NCBI RefSeq assembly: GCF_003946865.1
Contig: NZ_QXTH01000018.1
Coordinates: 1-58,137, forward strand
Length of the DNA: 58,137 nt
Direction: 5' to 3'
Source: Antribacter gilvus
GTDB lineage: Bacteria > Actinomycetota > Actinomycetes > Actinomycetales > Cellulomonadaceae
A program made the position numbers and the translations under genes. Below the pieces are notes generated by a model that was not told where the DNA came from, did not search any database, and saw only the letters and a list, made by a program, of their open reading frames with translations. The first letter of the stretch is position 1. The number at the start of each line of letters is the position of its first letter. Positions 51,824 to 58,137 of the stretch are shown one piece after another.

Positions 51824-51875
51824 CTGACGTTGTCACTCTGCGTAGACATCGTCACCGATAGTGACATCGCCAGCG
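51824..51875. mobile_element. Solitary insertion-sequence end-like element
   Basis: Contains TGTCACT (51831-51837) and AGTGACA (51860-51866) and continues to CGCCAG. The whole stretch closely matches the sequence at 57937-57990 next to the IS481-type transposase remnant (shared GCGTTGTCACT-like start, GTAGAC, AGTGACA, GCCAG), in the same orientation. No transposase gene is here, so it looks like an orphan end left by an old insertion or deletion. Confidence 0.5.
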
Positions 51876-51919
51876 ACGACGCTGCTCTCAGCGGCCCTGC
51901 CTCAGAGGCATGCCCGGCG

Positions 51920-53197
51920 TCAGCCGGAGGCCGCCACGCGGCCGTCCCTCACCTCGCACCCCAGCTCGTCCGCCAGGATCCGCACGACCGCCTGCTCGGT
52001 CTCCGTCCAGGAGCGCGCCCGCACGCTACGCGCAGCCGCTCGCGCCACCTCCGGCGTGTGCCGCTCCACGGCGTCGGAGAGCGCTGCCGCGAGGGCCGAC
52101 GGCGTCGGCCGCGCCCACGCCACGTGCGGGTTGTCCAGCACCGCGCGGGCGAACCCGGTGTCGTTGAGCACGGGGGTGGTGCCGCACGCGAGCATCTCCT
52201 CGGGCACGAGCGAGATGTTGGTGAACGACAGGCTCAGCCCCGCGGCGGCGGACCGGTACAGCGCGGCCAGGTTCTCCGGCGTCAGGCGCCCGTGGTCCAC
52301 GACGGGGAAGCCCAGCCCGCTCACGTGGTCGCCGTAGGCGTGGATCGGCTGGTCGGGGTGTCTCTCGTGGAACTGCCGCAGCGCGAGGACCGCCAGGCGG
52401 AAGCCGCGCCGGTCGTTCCCCGGCTTGGCGTAGAAGACCACACCGCGCCGCGGGCGCACAGGCTCCACGAGCCCGTAGTCCGACGTGTCGCCGCCGAACG
52501 GCACCACGTCGCTCGGCACGTCCAGCTCGCGGGCGAGCGCCTCCTGGACCATGGGGCCCAGGGCGATGTTCCGGAAGCCGAACCGGTAGGTGTCGGCGGC
52601 GAACTCGTAGATGTCGCCCCGCGGGAAGAAGTACGGCTCATAGTCCTGCACGAAGTAGAGCAGCCGGGTGCCGGGTGTCGCTCGGCCGGCGAGCACGTGC
52701 GCCGTCGACCAGGAGGAGGCGACGCACGCGTCGAAGCCCTCGACGACCGGGCCCACCTCCGCGATCTCGCAGTCCAGCCAGGGCCAGCCGGTCCGGACGA
52801 TCTCCGCGTACTCCTCGACCGGGCTGTGGAACCGGTTGTAGAAGAGGAGCGTGTTGCGCAGCCCCGCCTCCTGGGCGGCGCGCATTATGCGGAACAGCGT
52901 CGTGTGGCCGCCCGAGCCCGCCGCGGGCGGGATGGCCAGCCACGCGACCCGGGGCGGGCCGCCGTCGGCCGAACGCCCGCCGCGAGGCGCCGGGCCCGGG
53001 CGAGCCGCGCCGCCGTCGGCCCCCGCGGCGGCGTCGCTCAGGGCGGCCCGGCGCCGCGCCAGAGCGTGGGAGTCGGCGAGGTCCTCGAAGAGGATCGGGA
53101 CGTCCAGCTCGCCGATGTCGAGCGCGTTCGCGACGCGCTGGACGGCGAGCTGGGCGAGGAGGCGCGGCGGCTTCTTGAAGCGGGAGAGGCGAGGCAC
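51920..53197 (-). CDS. WsaF-like GT4 glycosyltransferase
   Basis: 425 residues. WLAIPPAAGSGGHTTLFRIM opens the acceptor domain; YFVQDYEPYFFPRGDIYEFA is the QDYE.YF motif of WsaF/rhamnosyltransferase-like enzymes; VFYAKPGNDRRGFRLAVLAL and EEMLACGTTPVLNDTGFARA belong to the donor domain. An N-terminal stretch of about 95 residues is variable. GTG 53197 follows CGGAG and is only five bases after the asnB stop, so it is translationally linked to asnB. I chose it over the long upstream open frame, which shadows asnB. Confidence 0.88.
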   Translation of the reverse strand: MPRLSRFKKPPRLLAQLAVQRVANALDIGELDVPILFEDLADSHALARRRAALSDAAAGADGGAARPGPAPRGGRSADGGPPRVAWLAIPPAAGSGGHTTLFRIMRAAQEAGLRNTLLFYNRFHSPVEEYAEIVRTGWPWLDCEIAEVGPVVEGFDACVASSWSTAHVLAGRATPGTRLLYFVQDYEPYFFPRGDIYEFAADTYRFGFRNIALGPMVQEALARELDVPSDVVPFGGDTSDYGLVEPVRPRRGVVFYAKPGNDRRGFRLAVLALRQFHERHPDQPIHAYGDHVSGLGFPVVDHGRLTPENLAALYRSAAAGLSLSFTNISLVPEEMLACGTTPVLNDTGFARAVLDNPHVAWARPTPSALAAALSDAVERHTPEVARAAARSVRARSWTETEQAVVRILADELGCEVRDGRVAASG

Positions 53198-53202
53198 GGG
53201 GG

Positions 53203-55065
53203 TCAGCTCCGGACGTTTGCGACCCGGGCGTCCCGGATGCAGGTCTCGTGCCAGATCTCCAGCGACAGGAGCGTCCAGATGCGGCTCTCCTCGTTGAAGC
53301 GGCCGCTGTCGTGGCGTTCGAGCAGGTCGCGCACCAGGGCGCGGTCGAGCGTGGCGCCCACGAACGAGCTGGGGTCGGTGAGCCGTCCCCACAGGGAGTC
53401 GCGCAGCCCGGACCGGAACCACGCGTCGAGCGGGACGCGGAAGCCCACCTTCTTGCGGTCCACAACCTCGGTGGGCAGGTAGCGTCGCGCCACCTCCTTG
53501 AGCGCCCACTTCGTGACGCCTCCACGCACCTTCACCGACGACGGCAGGCGGAACGCGAGCTCGACGAGGCGGTGGTCGAGGAGCGGTGGGCGCAGCTCGA
53601 GCGACGAGGCCATGCTCATGCGGTCGCCCCGCTCGAGGAGGTTGTCGGGGAGCCAGCTCTCGAGGTCGTAGCGGAGCATGCGGTCCACGGCGTCCGCCCC
53701 GACCGGAACCTCGCGGAGGCGGTCCGGGGCGGGCGTGCCCCCCAGCAGGACCTGACGCTCGTCGGCGGTGAACGGCGCGAACCAGCTCTGCAGCTGGTCG
53801 CGCTCGGTCGGGGCGGCGACGGCGCGCAGTGCGATGCGGGCGCGGCCGAGCCGGGCCGGGAGGCGGGACTCGGTGAGCCGGGCCACGGAACCCCGCAGGG
53901 GCGCCGGCACCGCGCGGGACGCGTCCAGCCAGGGCGCGACCCGGTACTTGGGGTAACCGGCGAACAGCTCGTCGCCGCCCTCGCCGGAGAGCACCACCGA
54001 CACGTGCTTGCGGGCCGTCTCGGCGAGGCGGAACACCGCCATGTCCGCGGGCTCGGACACGGGCGCGTCGCGGTGCCACGTGAGCCGGGGCCACAGCTCC
54101 TCGAAGTCGGCGGCGCGCACGTCCACCTCGTGGTGGCGCGTCCCGACGTGCTCGCTGACGCGCCGTGCCCAGCCCAGCTCGTCGTGCCGGGGGTCGCCGA
54201 ACCCGGCGGCGAACGTCTCCACGGTGGAGTCGCCCCGCAGCTGCTTCATCACGGCTACGATGAGGCTCGAGTCCACGCCGCCGCTGAGGTACGAGCCCAC
54301 GGGGACGTCGGCGACCAGGGCGGCCGCGACGGCGTCGCGCACGGCCTCGTCCACGGCGTCGACGACCTCGGCGTCCGACCACCGCCGGGTCGCGTCCACC
54401 GGGGGTGCCGACCAGTAGCGGCGCACGGTCACGGTGCCGTCCGCGGCGAGCTCCGCGCGGTGGGCCGCGGGCAGCTTGTGCACGCCCGCGAACAGGGACC
54501 GGGGCGCCGGGACCGAGCGGCCCGCGAAGTACGCGTCGAGGCTCAGGGGGTCCACCGCGGGCGTGCTGTCGGCCACCGCGTTGACGGCCTTGACCTCGGA
54601 CGCGAAGACCAGCCGGTCGCCGTCGTGCCGGTAGTAGAGCGGGAGCACGCCGAGGCGGTCACGCACCAGGTGCAGGGTCCCCGACGGGCGGTGGAGCGCT
54701 GCGAACGCGAACTGCCCGCGCAGCTCCTCGACGAACCCGACCCCCCGCAGGGCGAGGCCCGCGAGGAGCACCTCGGTGTCGCCGTCGGTCCGGAACGGGT
54801 AGTCGAGCGTGGCCCGCAGGTCGCGGTAGTTGAAGATCTCGCCGTTGAAGACGAGCACCCACTGCCCGTCGGCCGAGTGCATCGGCTGGTGCGAGGCGGA
54901 GAGGTCGATGATCGAGAGTCGCGTGTGGGCGAACCCCGTCCCCGGCTCCGACCAGTGCGACGACTCGTCCGGGCCGCGGTGTGACAGCAGCCCCGCCATG
55001 GCGGTGAGCGCGGTCTCCGGGACGACGCCGCCGGTCAGGTCGCGGACGCCGGCGATGCCGCACAT
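53203..55065 (-). CDS. asnB: Asparagine synthase (glutamine-hydrolysing), polysaccharide-type
   Basis: 620 residues. MCGIAGV exposes the catalytic Cys2 of the glutamine amidotransferase domain (1-200). The synthetase domain has the ATP PP-loop SGGVDSSLI (about 265) and FRLAETARKHVSVVLSGEGGDELFAGYPKY. Many actinobacteria and proteobacteria have such genes in polysaccharide clusters, where they amidate uronic acids or other carboxylates rather than make free asparagine. ATG 55065 starts it. It is followed by the glycosyltransferase at 53197 and is divergent from the beta-helix gene. Confidence 0.93.
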   Translation of the reverse strand: MCGIAGVRDLTGGVVPETALTAMAGLLSHRGPDESSHWSEPGTGFAHTRLSIIDLSASHQPMHSADGQWVLVFNGEIFNYRDLRATLDYPFRTDGDTEVLLAGLALRGVGFVEELRGQFAFAALHRPSGTLHLVRDRLGVLPLYYRHDGDRLVFASEVKAVNAVADSTPAVDPLSLDAYFAGRSVPAPRSLFAGVHKLPAAHRAELAADGTVTVRRYWSAPPVDATRRWSDAEVVDAVDEAVRDAVAAALVADVPVGSYLSGGVDSSLIVAVMKQLRGDSTVETFAAGFGDPRHDELGWARRVSEHVGTRHHEVDVRAADFEELWPRLTWHRDAPVSEPADMAVFRLAETARKHVSVVLSGEGGDELFAGYPKYRVAPWLDASRAVPAPLRGSVARLTESRLPARLGRARIALRAVAAPTERDQLQSWFAPFTADERQVLLGGTPAPDRLREVPVGADAVDRMLRYDLESWLPDNLLERGDRMSMASSLELRPPLLDHRLVELAFRLPSSVKVRGGVTKWALKEVARRYLPTEVVDRKKVGFRVPLDAWFRSGLRDSLWGRLTDPSSFVGATLDRALVRDLLERHDSGRFNEESRIWTLLSLEIWHETCIRDARVANVRS

Positions 55066-55145
55066 CAGGCACGCCCGGGCACGGTGGGGAGGTGGGTCAC
55101 GCCCGCCAATCTAGGCGAGCGCCGACGGCCCGGACGGGCTCCCGC

Positions 55146-55214
55146 GGGCGAAATCGCACCTGGTCGCGGGCGAAAAGCTGGAGGAGAGGGGCGAGGTCGG
55201 GCAAGCAGGGTGAA
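55146..55214. promoter_or_regulatory. GGGYGAA repeats in the asnB / beta-helix divergent region
   Basis: GGGCGAA at 55146-55152 and 55168-55174 and GGGTGAA at 55208-55214, all in one orientation, in the 227-base region between asnB (left) and the beta-helix gene (right). The last is a perfect match to the heptamer of the 36725 and 42191 operators, the others differ by one base. No clear -10 box could be found. Confidence 0.4.
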
Positions 55215-55292
55215 ACCACAACGAACGGTTGTCGCACCGGGAGGCCCGTGCGAGGCTCCGGGCGAGGACGCCTCCCGCCGAAGGATCGGTCC

Positions 55293-56525
55293 ATGAACGC
55301 AGAACCTCGTCACAGCCGCCTGACCCGCCTGGGTCCCGGCGCCGCCCGACGGGTCGTCACCACCCTGATCGCCCTGCTCTGCGCGGGCCTGCTCGTGCCG
55401 TTGCTCGCCAGCGGCGCGCAGACGCCCGGGCGGCCCGGTCTGGACGGCCCGCTGCCGTTCGGGGCCCAGCCGTCGGGCAGCACGTCGGCCTCGTCGTCCC
55501 CGTCCGGATCGGCGTCGGCGTCGGCCTCTCCGAGCCCGTCGCCGACGGCGTCGTCCGAGGGTGCGGGGGCCGGGGGAGGTGCGGGGGCCGACGCCGGGGC
55601 GCCCGCCGCCGTCGTGCCGCGGCAGCCCGCCCCGGCGGGACCCGTGGTGCCGCCGAGCACGTCCGGGCCGGGCTGGACCGTGGACGCGAGCACGGTGGGG
55701 CTGCGGCCGCATGGCCTCTCGTGCGACGCCCTCCCCGTGTACACGGGGAGCTGGCAGGTGCCGCGCGGGACGGTGATCTCGGGCATGCGCATCACCGAGG
55801 CCATCGACCTGTCGGCGGGCGGCATCACCATCGAGCGCAGCTGCGTGCGGCCCGGCGAGGTTTCGGCGGGCAACCCGGTGATCACGACGAAGAGCAACAT
55901 CACCGGCGGCATCGCGCCGGAGCGCGTCGTCATCCGGGACAGCGACATCGACGGCTCGCTCCTGGACACGGAGTCCGCCGCGATGGTGGTCGCGTTCATG
56001 GGCGTGGCGGACCTCGTGGGGAACTACGTGCACGGGTTCGGCAGCGGCATCGCCGTCATGAACGCGGGAGAAAAGCACGACATGCGCGTGGAGCGGAACT
56101 ACGTCACGGGCCATGTCGCCTGGGGCGACGCCGCCGGGAGCGGCAACCACTCCGACGCCTTCACCATCCGCGACTTCTCCGCCGCCTCCCGCTCGGACCG
56201 GTCGCTCGTGGTGCGGAACAACAGGTTCGACTGCGACTCCGGCAACGCCACCGGCGCCTTCTTCATCCAGACGTACGCCGGGCGCATCGACAACGTGCAC
56301 ATCGAGGGAAACCTGCTCGAGGGCGAGGGCTGGCAGCTCGTGCTGCACGAGATGACCTACCCGTACAGCGGCATGGTGGCCCTGAACAACCGCCTCACCG
56401 GCACCGGCTGGGGCGACACGTACGTGGCGACCGGCCCGGGCTGGGCCCGCTGGCAGGACAACTACCGCTTCGGGCCCGGGGCGGCGGACGCTCGCGGCAC
56501 CGCCATCGGCCAGCCGCGACCCTGA
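55293..56525 (+). CDS. Secreted parallel beta-helix protein
   Basis: 410 residues. An N-terminal hydrophobic segment (about 20-40, VVTTLIALLCAGLLVPLLAS) acts as signal or anchor. A Ser/Ala/Pro-rich linker (about 60-130) follows, then a domain with short repeated strands ending in N/D-rich turns (IERSCVRPG, VIRDSDIDGS, VERNYVTGHV, VRNNRFDCDS, IEGNLLEGEG) typical of right-handed beta-helix polysaccharide lyases or hydrolases. No catalytic residues can be assigned. ATG 55293 follows AAGGA. It may trim or bind the polysaccharide made nearby. Confidence 0.82.
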   Translation: MNAEPRHSRLTRLGPGAARRVVTTLIALLCAGLLVPLLASGAQTPGRPGLDGPLPFGAQPSGSTSASSSPSGSASASASPSPSPTASSEGAGAGGGAGADAGAPAAVVPRQPAPAGPVVPPSTSGPGWTVDASTVGLRPHGLSCDALPVYTGSWQVPRGTVISGMRITEAIDLSAGGITIERSCVRPGEVSAGNPVITTKSNITGGIAPERVVIRDSDIDGSLLDTESAAMVVAFMGVADLVGNYVHGFGSGIAVMNAGEKHDMRVERNYVTGHVAWGDAAGSGNHSDAFTIRDFSAASRSDRSLVVRNNRFDCDSGNATGAFFIQTYAGRIDNVHIEGNLLEGEGWQLVLHEMTYPYSGMVALNNRLTGTGWGDTYVATGPGWARWQDNYRFGPGAADARGTAIGQPRP

Positions 56526-56529
56526 CAGG

Positions 56530-57573
56530 ATGACCCTCATGCAGCCCTCCGGTGGATACCGGCCCGCGCTGGACGGCCTGCGCGCCGTCGCGATCGCGGC
56601 CGTCGTCCTCTTCCACGACGTCGTCACCTGGGTCCCCGGCGGCTACATCGGCGTCGACGTGTTCTTCGTGCTCAGCGGGTATCTCATCACCGGCATCCTG
56701 CTGCGCGAGACCGACCTGCGCGGCGGGGTGTCGTTCCGGAACTTCTACGTGCGCCGGGCGCTGCGGCTGTTCCCTGCGCTGCTCCTGCTCGCGGGCCTGC
56801 TCATCACCGCCTACCTGCTCCTGCTCGACGGCGCCGACCGGCGCGAGAGCGTCATCGCCGCCCTCGCCGCCGTGACATACACGTCGTCGCCGCTGGCCGC
56901 CGCGGGCTACCCCCTCGGGTCGATGCTGCACGCGTGGTCGCTCTCCGTGGAGGAGTACTTCTACGTGGTGTGGCCCGCCGTGGTGGTCCTCGTGGCGCGG
57001 GCCCGCCGGCACCGGCTCGCCATCGTCGCGGGCATCACCGTCGCCGCCGTCGCGTACCGGCTCGGTGCGGCGCTCGCCGGCTGGGACCTCGAGCGGATCT
57101 ACTACGCCGCCGACACCCGCGCCGAGCAGCTCCTCATCGGCTCCCTCCTCGCCGTGGTGCTGGCCCGCGGAACGCTTCCCGTGCGGGCCTGGCACGGCGT
57201 GGTCGCCGCCGCGGCGCTCCTCGCCTTCGCCGTCACCCCCGCGGACCTCACCGCGCCCCTCTACCGCTACGGCGGCTCCACCCTCGTGGCGCTCGCCGCG
57301 GCCACGCTCGTCGTGCTCGTGGTCCAGCGGCCCGACGGCGCCGCCGCCCGCCTCCTGTCCACCGCTCCCTTCACCTGGGTGGGGAAACGGTCGTACGGCA
57401 TCTACCTCTGGAACCCGCCGATCGCCGCGCTGGTCGGCTTCGCCCTGCCGCAGCAGGTCCCGGCGCTGCCGGTGGTGCTCGTGCTCACCGTGGTGATCCC
57501 GGCGTTGTCCTACCGGTTCGTGGAGGAACCGTTCCTGCGGATGAAGGACAGGTTCACGACGAGCGGCCGGTAG
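56530..57573 (+). CDS. Acyltransferase 3 family membrane protein (O-antigen acetylase-like)
   Basis: 347 residues, about 10 membrane helices. YRPALDGLRAVAIAAVVLFH carries the catalytic His-type N-terminal motif of the OafA/acyltransferase 3 family, and GVDVFFVLSGYLITGILLRE plus FYVRRALRLFPALLLL (the R.RR.fP signature) follow; HAWSLSVEEYFYVVWP is also conserved. Such proteins add acetyl or other acyl groups to sugars on surface glycans. ATG 56530 or ATG 56539 may start it. It ends 19 nt inside the convergent small gene. Confidence 0.92.
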   Translation: MTLMQPSGGYRPALDGLRAVAIAAVVLFHDVVTWVPGGYIGVDVFFVLSGYLITGILLRETDLRGGVSFRNFYVRRALRLFPALLLLAGLLITAYLLLLDGADRRESVIAALAAVTYTSSPLAAAGYPLGSMLHAWSLSVEEYFYVVWPAVVVLVARARRHRLAIVAGITVAAVAYRLGAALAGWDLERIYYAADTRAEQLLIGSLLAVVLARGTLPVRAWHGVVAAAALLAFAVTPADLTAPLYRYGGSTLVALAAATLVVLVVQRPDGAAARLLSTAPFTWVGKRSYGIYLWNPPIAALVGFALPQQVPALPVVLVLTVVIPALSYRFVEEPFLRMKDRFTTSGR

Positions 57574-57886
57574 GCGGAAGGCGCTCGGCCCGAGCCCTCA
57601 TCGACTCTGCTTCGGTGTCCCAATCGGGTCCGAAGCACACAAGGTCGGTCGCGGCCTCGCGCAAGAGCTCCGCGTTGTCCGGATCTTGCAAGCACGCGAG
57701 CCGGTACGCAAGGTTTCGTGCCCAGACGGGCAGAGACATCCAGTCGTCGGCCAGGCTCTGGCGCAATGCCGTCAGGATTTCCTCCGACGGCGCAAAGGTG
57801 ACGACCTCCACGAAATCCCGTGCTGCATCGGAAAGCGCAAGCTCGTCTGCCGCTTCGAGCTGCTTCATCGTCTCGAGCAAGGTCAC
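57554..57886 (-). CDS. Hypothetical protein
   Basis: 110 residues, helical and acidic (MKQLEAADELALSDAARDF, LTALRQSLADDWMSLPVWAR, LACLQDPDNAELLREAATDL). The GTG at 57886 has AGGGAC upstream; a longer version to 57949 would start inside an insertion-sequence end and is unlikely. I cannot assign a family; the composition recalls small immunity or contact-system proteins, but this is a guess. It overlaps the acyltransferase by 20 nt and lies next to an IS remnant. Confidence 0.6.
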   Translation of the reverse strand: MTLLETMKQLEAADELALSDAARDFVEVVTFAPSEEILTALRQSLADDWMSLPVWARNLAYRLACLQDPDNAELLREAATDLVCFGPDWDTEAESMRARAERLPPTGRSS

Positions 57887-57936
57887 CTGTTCTGTCCCTC
57901 TCCAGGGATTGAGCCCTCGGCTCGACTGTTGGTGCA

Positions 57937-57990
57937 CTGGCGTTGTCACTGTGAGTAGACGCTGTAAACCAGGAGTGACAATGCCAGACG
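57937..57990. mobile_element. Left end-like sequence of an IS481-type element
   Basis: Contains TGTCACT (57944-57950) and AGTGACA (57974-57980) as inverted arms, then ATGCCAG. It is about 50 bases from the end of the transposase gene remnant and matches the orphan element at 51824-51875. IS481-family elements begin with TGT, which fits. The true end was not determined because the other end lies outside the window. Confidence 0.55.
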
Positions 57991-58037
57991 CACAAGGGTC
58001 CTTGCCGGAGGCCGGAGCGACGTTCCCGAGCGGCGTG

Positions 58038-58137
58038 CTAGCTGTACTGACCCGAGAGGTTGTTGACGCGGGCGATAGGCGTGAGGCCGCCGATGCCGAG
58101 GTGGGGTCGTTCCAGGTTGTAGTGCTTGAGCCAGGCA
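58038..58137 (-). pseudogene. IS481-type transposase, C-terminal end only (cut by window edge)
   Basis: 32 codons up to a TAG at 58038-58040. WLKHYNLERPHLGIGGLTPI followed by ARV is the common C-terminal end (YN..RPH..LGG.TP..R) of DDE transposases of the IS481 group. The reading frame runs off the right edge, so whether the whole gene is intact cannot be told; I mark it as a partial element. An end-like inverted sequence lies to its left at 57937-57990. Confidence 0.7.

Noticed and set aside
57887-57949. Longer N-terminus for the small gene at the right edge
   Set aside because: The extra 21 codons begin inside an IS end-like repeat, and a better ribosome site precedes GTG 57886.

Overview
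The window is one continuous piece of very GC-rich chromosome with dense genes, many GTG starts, 4-nt ATGA/GTGA overlaps, and several starts preceded by TANNNT-N6-RTG (the usual look of leaderless actinobacterial transcripts). The order tRNA-Gln - glmU - prs ... rplY - pth, plus an Lrp/lat pair, points to an actinobacterium, most likely Micrococcales. A Promicromonosporaceae-like host is plausible but is inference from gene content only; no rRNA is present.

Layout. 1-15055 is mostly housekeeping and small accessory units: an acetylxylan esterase-type hydrolase, an ABC-F ATPase, a three-gene minus-strand cassette (zinc metallopeptidase, HEAT-like protein, and a copy of the metallopeptidase's N-terminal domain), Lrp regulator plus lysine 6-aminotransferase, two small membrane-anchored proteins, a MarR/MFS pair, a SUKH-like protein, a TetR regulator, tRNA-Gln(TTG), glmU and prs.

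15130-30458 is the most unusual part: a compact gene cluster lying between prs and rplY, genes that are commonly close neighbours in related bacteria. It has two plus-strand operons around one minus-strand LuxR-type regulator. Operon 1: a 42-codon peptide, a 2-oxoglutarate/Fe(II) oxygenase, a LysE-type exporter, a FAD/NAD(P)-binding protein, a degenerate ATP-grasp protein, an ATP-grasp ligase and an EamA-type transporter. Operon 2: ATP-grasp, MFS transporter, ATP-grasp, a lysine/ornithine N-hydroxylase-type flavoenzyme, an aminoglycoside-phosphotransferase-like protein with an extra N-terminal domain, and ATP-grasp. There is no NRPS, PKS or RiPP cyclase, so I read it as a pathway that joins amino acids with free-standing ATP-grasp ligases and decorates them by C- and N-hydroxylation. 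The product is unknown.

30583-35414 returns to general functions: a Ser/Thr kinase with a secreted Ig-like region, a polyprenol-phosphate glycosyltransferase fused to a GtrA domain, rplY and pth.

35515-57573 is a surface-polysaccharide region: glycosyltransferases, a 1559-residue secreted protein with four DUF4082-type repeats, an amino-sugar block (Gfo/Idh oxidoreductase, epimerase, two DegT aminotransferases, a NeuD/PglD acetyltransferase), a flippase, asnB, a beta-helix protein and an acyltransferase. Two promoters here carry the same 23-bp palindrome (TTCACCC-N9-GGGTGAA) exactly 50 bp upstream of a TANNNT -10 box, and the same heptamer clusters in other intergenic regions, which suggests a common regulator. 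The right edge holds the end of an IS481-type transposase gene, and a related end-like sequence lies alone about 6 kb to the left. No intergenic stretch exceeds 300 bases.
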